Of a stretch of 7,086 nucleotides of DNA, positions 5,119-7,086 are shown one piece after another. Source of the stretch: an uncultured Armatimonadota bacterium (lineage in GTDB: Bacteria > Armatimonadota > Armatimonadia > Armatimonadales > Armatimonadaceae); contig CAIYBQ010000439.1 of NCBI GenBank assembly GCA_903924445.1, forward strand, positions 1-7,086, written 5' to 3'. Every line of letters starts with the position of its first letter. The stretch's first letter is position 1. The translations under genes were made by a program, and so were the position numbers. Below the pieces are notes generated by a model, which did no database searches, was not told where the DNA came from, and worked only from the letters and a program-made list of their open reading frames with translations.

Positions 5119-5700
5119 ATGAAAATGATGATTAAGGGAGCGGTTGCCCTCGCAGCAATCGTATCGGTTGCTTCTGCTGCATCCGCACAGATTCAGCTGT
5201 TTGGTGGTGTCGTCCAAAGCTATGGAACGGTAACCACCAGTGGTGGACAGGTAACCGGTCTTGGAACGTGGGAAGCGTTTACGTTCTTTCCACAAGGCAC
5301 TGGACACAACTACCTTACTGAAATTGACTTCAATACATCCACATTCAATGTGCGACAGATGACTCAGTTCACACAGGGTACAGCTACGTTGCCAATCTAC
5401 TTGGGTGGTTCATTTGTGACCACTGCAAATAGCGTCACTGGCAACAACTTTGTATTCAATGGGAATGTTGTGTTCACATCCGGCGATTGGTTTGCAGACC
5501 TTGCAAGCCAACTCGGAAGCCCAGCAGCGCAGTCCATCAATGCAACCTTTTCAACTGGTGGCGTTGTTGGAGCTAGCGGTGTGCAGTCGTATGTCTTGAC
5601 TGCTGGCGTACCTGAACCAGCCGAATGGGCAGCCATGGGAATGCTTGCAAGCGGACTTGGTGGACTTGTTGTCCGTGCTCGCCGCCGCCGCAACGCATAA
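5119..5700 (+). CDS. PEP-CTERM sorting domain-containing secreted protein
   Basis: A 193-residue exported protein. An N-terminal signal peptide (MKMMIKGAVALAAIVSVASAASA, about 1-23) ends in an AxA site before Gln24. The mature part (24-163) has no cysteine and is rich in Gly, Thr, Ser, Asn and Gln with beta-type alternation (for example WEAFTFFPQG, IYLGGSFVTT, NFVFNGNVVF). No catalytic motif is visible, so a structural or matrix role is likely. The C-terminus is a textbook PEP-CTERM: VPEP (164-167), a hydrophobic stretch AEWAAMGMLASGLGGLVV (168-185) and the basic RARRRR tail. Exosortase/EpsH cleaves this signal in exopolysaccharide-producing bacteria; no exosortase is in the window. Start at ATG 5119 is supported by AAGAGGA (5101-5107), a longish 11-nt gap, and by the signal peptide. 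It sits between two glycosyltransferase/small-protein pairs. Confidence 0.88.
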   Translation: MKMMIKGAVALAAIVSVASAASAQIQLFGGVVQSYGTVTTSGGQVTGLGTWEAFTFFPQGTGHNYLTEIDFNTSTFNVRQMTQFTQGTATLPIYLGGSFVTTANSVTGNNFVFNGNVVFTSGDWFADLASQLGSPAAQSINATFSTGGVVGASGVQSYVLTAGVPEPAEWAAMGMLASGLGGLVVRARRRRNA

Positions 5701-5711
5701 TCAAACCAAGT

Positions 5712-5742
5712 GTGGGCCGCATCGTCATGATGCGGCATCCAC
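5712..5742 (+). terminator. Hairpin just after the PEP-CTERM gene, possible terminator or mRNA end
   Basis: GCCGCATC (5716-5723) pairs perfectly with GATGCGGC (5729-5736) around GTCAT; the stem extends with GTGG (5712-5715) and CCAC (5739-5742) past a 2-nt bulge, giving 12 bp. It starts 11 nt after the stop. No T-run follows, so it may process or stabilise the message, or attenuate transcription into the second glycosyltransferase. Confidence 0.45.
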
Positions 5743-5809
5743 CGAAGAGAAATCGGGAAACAGTGGCGCTTCTAGGGGCCACACACAAACTTGATTTTTC
5801 GCATCACTG

Positions 5810-5856
5810 CAAAATTACCTGAAACAGTCACCTAAAGACCCATTCAGGTAATTTTG
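5810..5856 (+). repeat. Perfect 14-bp inverted repeat before the second glycosyltransferase
   Basis: CAAAATTACCTGAA (5810-5823) and TTCAGGTAATTTTG (5843-5856) are exact inverse copies with a 19-nt loop; in RNA a G-U pair adds one more. The A-rich 5' side and U-rich 3' side are terminator-like in shape, but no T-run follows. The arms contain TTACCTG, also found upstream of the PEP-CTERM gene, so a protein-binding site is an alternative. Confidence 0.5.
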
Positions 5857-5887
5857 TCGTTTATACACGGTCTAATCAGCCAATAAC

Positions 5888-5948
5888 ATCACCCCACGTA
5901 CTGCTGAAACAAACAGATTTTATGTTTGGCAGTGTGATCAGGGTGATG
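5888..5948 (+). promoter_or_regulatory. Extended leader hairpin covering the start region of the second glycosyltransferase
   Basis: CATCACCC (5888-5895) pairs with GGGTGATG (5941-5948); CAC (5896-5898) can pair with GTG (5934-5936), ACTGC (5901-5905) with GCAGT (5929-5933), and AAACA (5908-5912) with TGTTT (5923-5927), with small bulges. Together this is a hairpin of about 20 pairs. Its outer helix buries AGGG (5940-5943) and the ATG at 5946, next to the chosen start at 5949, so folding would block initiation. Pairing was done by eye. Confidence 0.4.
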
Positions 5949-6977
5949 ATGAAAAACGAACTTACAAACTCCAAACAGAACGGAAGCCTCGCTGTGATCT
6001 CCAACAGTGATGCGGATGTAAGTCGTTTTGGCATGGTAGTTGCACCACCAATCTCCGTGAAGCAATTATCCAGCTACTTCGATGGCAACTTTGGTGAAAG
6101 CCCGACAGTGTGTATCAACCCTGACCCGGCTTACAAGTCCTCATCGATTGTCTCTACTGTAACAGTAGGCGATGTACCATTCAGCCGTGTGTCCATGAAG
6201 GAAGCGACTGCTCTGATTCTCTTGATGATTCAGAAAAGCAATTCCCCACATCACATTGTCACTGGCAACCTTGATCACCTCTATCGTCTTCAGACAGACT
6301 TAGAATTCAAGAAGGCTTACGAGACCGCATCCCTTGTCCTAGCTGACGGGATGCCAATCGTGTGGCTTTCCAGAATCTTGCGTCTGAATGGCGGTGATGA
6401 GCTCACTGAGCGTGTTGCTGGCAGTGATCTCTTTTGGGAGCTCGGTCGTATCTCACAATCGCATGGCGTTCGAATCTTCCTGCTCGGAGGTGTCGAAGGT
6501 GCTGCGGATGGTGCGAAGGAAGCTCTTGAAAAGGCGTACCCTGGTTGCGACGTCTGTGGAACCTACTGCCCACCCTTTGAGAAGTTCAATACGCAAGAAG
6601 AGCAGGATGAAATCCTGCGCCGTGTTCGGGCTGCATCCCCGGATATCCTTCTGGTTGCGTTTGGCGCTCCAAAGCAGGAAAAGTGGATAGAAGCTAACAA
6701 GCATCACCTCGGTGTTCCGGTCTCCATTGGTGTTGGTGGATCGTTCGAGATGGCCTGCGGAATTGCCCGCAGAGCACCGAAGATATACCAGCAGTTGGGA
6801 CTTGAATGGGCCTTTCGGCTTGTTCAGGATCCAGCAAGGCTCTATGACCGCTATGTGCGGCATGACCTTCCATTCCTCGTCAAGTTATTGATTAGAACAG
6901 TAGCTGATGTGGCAACTGGTGACCGTTCGAACGCACAGCGGAATCGACATGCTTTCCGCCTTGGAGGACTGAAGTAA
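5949..6977 (+). CDS. WecG/TagA/CpsF family glycosyltransferase (second copy)
   Basis: A 342-residue paralogue of the enzyme at 3708-4679, with the same predicted job: transfer of a sugar to a lipid-linked surface-polymer precursor. A variable extension of about 68 residues precedes the catalytic domain. That domain carries IVTGNLDHLYRL (103-114, conserved Thr at 105), SLVLADGMPIVWLS (128-141, catalytic Asp at 133), IFLLGG (176-181), SPDILLVAFGAPKQEKW (230-246) and GVGGSFEMACG (261-271). The basic/hydrophobic membrane-binding tail follows, from about 285. ATG 5949 was chosen because AGGG is 5 nt upstream. ATGs at 5946 (too close) and 5922 (no Shine-Dalgarno; would add 9 residues) are alternatives. 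The start lies at the edge of a hairpin. Its TAA shares one base with the next ATG. N-terminal regions of the two copies differ strongly while catalytic cores agree, which suggests different acceptors or partners. Confidence 0.9.
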   Translation: MKNELTNSKQNGSLAVISNSDADVSRFGMVVAPPISVKQLSSYFDGNFGESPTVCINPDPAYKSSSIVSTVTVGDVPFSRVSMKEATALILLMIQKSNSPHHIVTGNLDHLYRLQTDLEFKKAYETASLVLADGMPIVWLSRILRLNGGDELTERVAGSDLFWELGRISQSHGVRIFLLGGVEGAADGAKEALEKAYPGCDVCGTYCPPFEKFNTQEEQDEILRRVRAASPDILLVAFGAPKQEKWIEANKHHLGVPVSIGVGGSFEMACGIARRAPKIYQQLGLEWAFRLVQDPARLYDRYVRHDLPFLVKLLIRTVADVATGDRSNAQRNRHAFRLGGLK

Positions 6978-7086
6978 TGTTGAATCAATCGTTGTCCAGA
7001 TCCGGCCAGAGGGGGCTTTCAAGCATTCCAAAGCCCATCGAAATGTTGCCCGCAGGGCAAAATGTCTTTATCGGTCTTTGCCAAAA
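6977..7086 (+). CDS. Second copy of the small glycosyltransferase-linked protein, N-terminal part (truncated by window edge)
   Basis: Only 36 residues are visible. ATG 6977 overlaps the glycosyltransferase stop (TAATG) and has GGAGG (6963-6967) 9 nt upstream, a strong initiation signal. Residues 17-36 (starting IPKPIEMLPAG and ending FIGLCQ) align without gaps with residues 16-35 of the small protein at 4676-5038: P, I, M, P, G and C are identical and most other positions are conservative hydrophobic swaps. This identity level is modest over a short stretch, but the same gene order and the same type of overlap make paralogy likely. The remainder, including the region resembling PqqD in the first copy, lies outside the window, so the function is unknown. 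Confidence 0.7.
   Translation, partial: MLNQSLSRSGQRGLSSIPKPIEMLPAGQNVFIGLCQ

Noticed and set aside
5810..5856. Inverted repeat as the end of an insertion sequence or MITE
   Set aside because: There is only 19 nt between the arms, no flanking direct duplication and no transposase or second copy in the window.
1..7086. CRISPR array, tRNA or rRNA gene
   Set aside because: No regularly spaced repeats, and no tRNA cloverleaf or rRNA-like conserved segments were seen on either strand.

Overview
The window looks like chromosomal DNA from a diderm (outer-membrane) bacterium of moderate GC content. The combination of a PEP-CTERM sorted protein, a DUF4446 protein, an ECF sigma factor and a possibly leaderless promoter makes me think of Armatimonadota or a relative. 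That placement is an inference from gene content only, since there is no rRNA or other phylogenetic marker here.

Left half, minus strand (about 1-2225): four genes read leftwards. The first is a thioredoxin-fold protein that has lost its CxxC. It is coupled by a 4-base stop/start overlap to a multi-pass membrane protein of the M50/site-2-protease type that has lost its zinc and catalytic residues. After 51 bp come a single-pass membrane DUF4446 protein and, overlapping its end, an ECF sigma factor cut off by the window edge. An extended -10 element sits so close to the DUF4446 start that it could give a leaderless transcript. A 163-bp divergent region (2226-2388) holds a perfect 16-bp palindrome plus a spare half-site. 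It separates this cluster from a plus-strand Gfo/Idh/MocA oxidoreductase (2389-3375), which is followed by a strong 22-bp hairpin.

Middle, 3376-3707: a 332-bp gene-free stretch, about 34% GC over 3481-3660. It holds an inverted repeat, a sigma-54-like -24/-12 sequence, a hairpin that ends 11 nt before the next start codon, and a four-codon mini-ORF overlapping that start.

Right half, plus strand (3708-7086): a cell-surface polysaccharide locus. A WecG/TagA/CpsF glycosyltransferase is translationally coupled to a small (120 aa) protein. Next comes a secreted PEP-CTERM protein, then a second, closely related glycosyltransferase, again coupled to a start of a second copy of the small protein (cut off by the window end). 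The paired glycosyltransferase + small protein therefore occurs twice, on either side of the PEP-CTERM gene. The small protein has a faint PqqD-like pattern and is the least explained player here. PEP-CTERM proteins are normally processed by exosortase in exopolysaccharide-producing bacteria. The likely theme is therefore assembly of a surface polymer and a sorted surface protein, with several RNA-structure-like leaders before the genes. No tRNA, rRNA, CRISPR array or transposase is visible.
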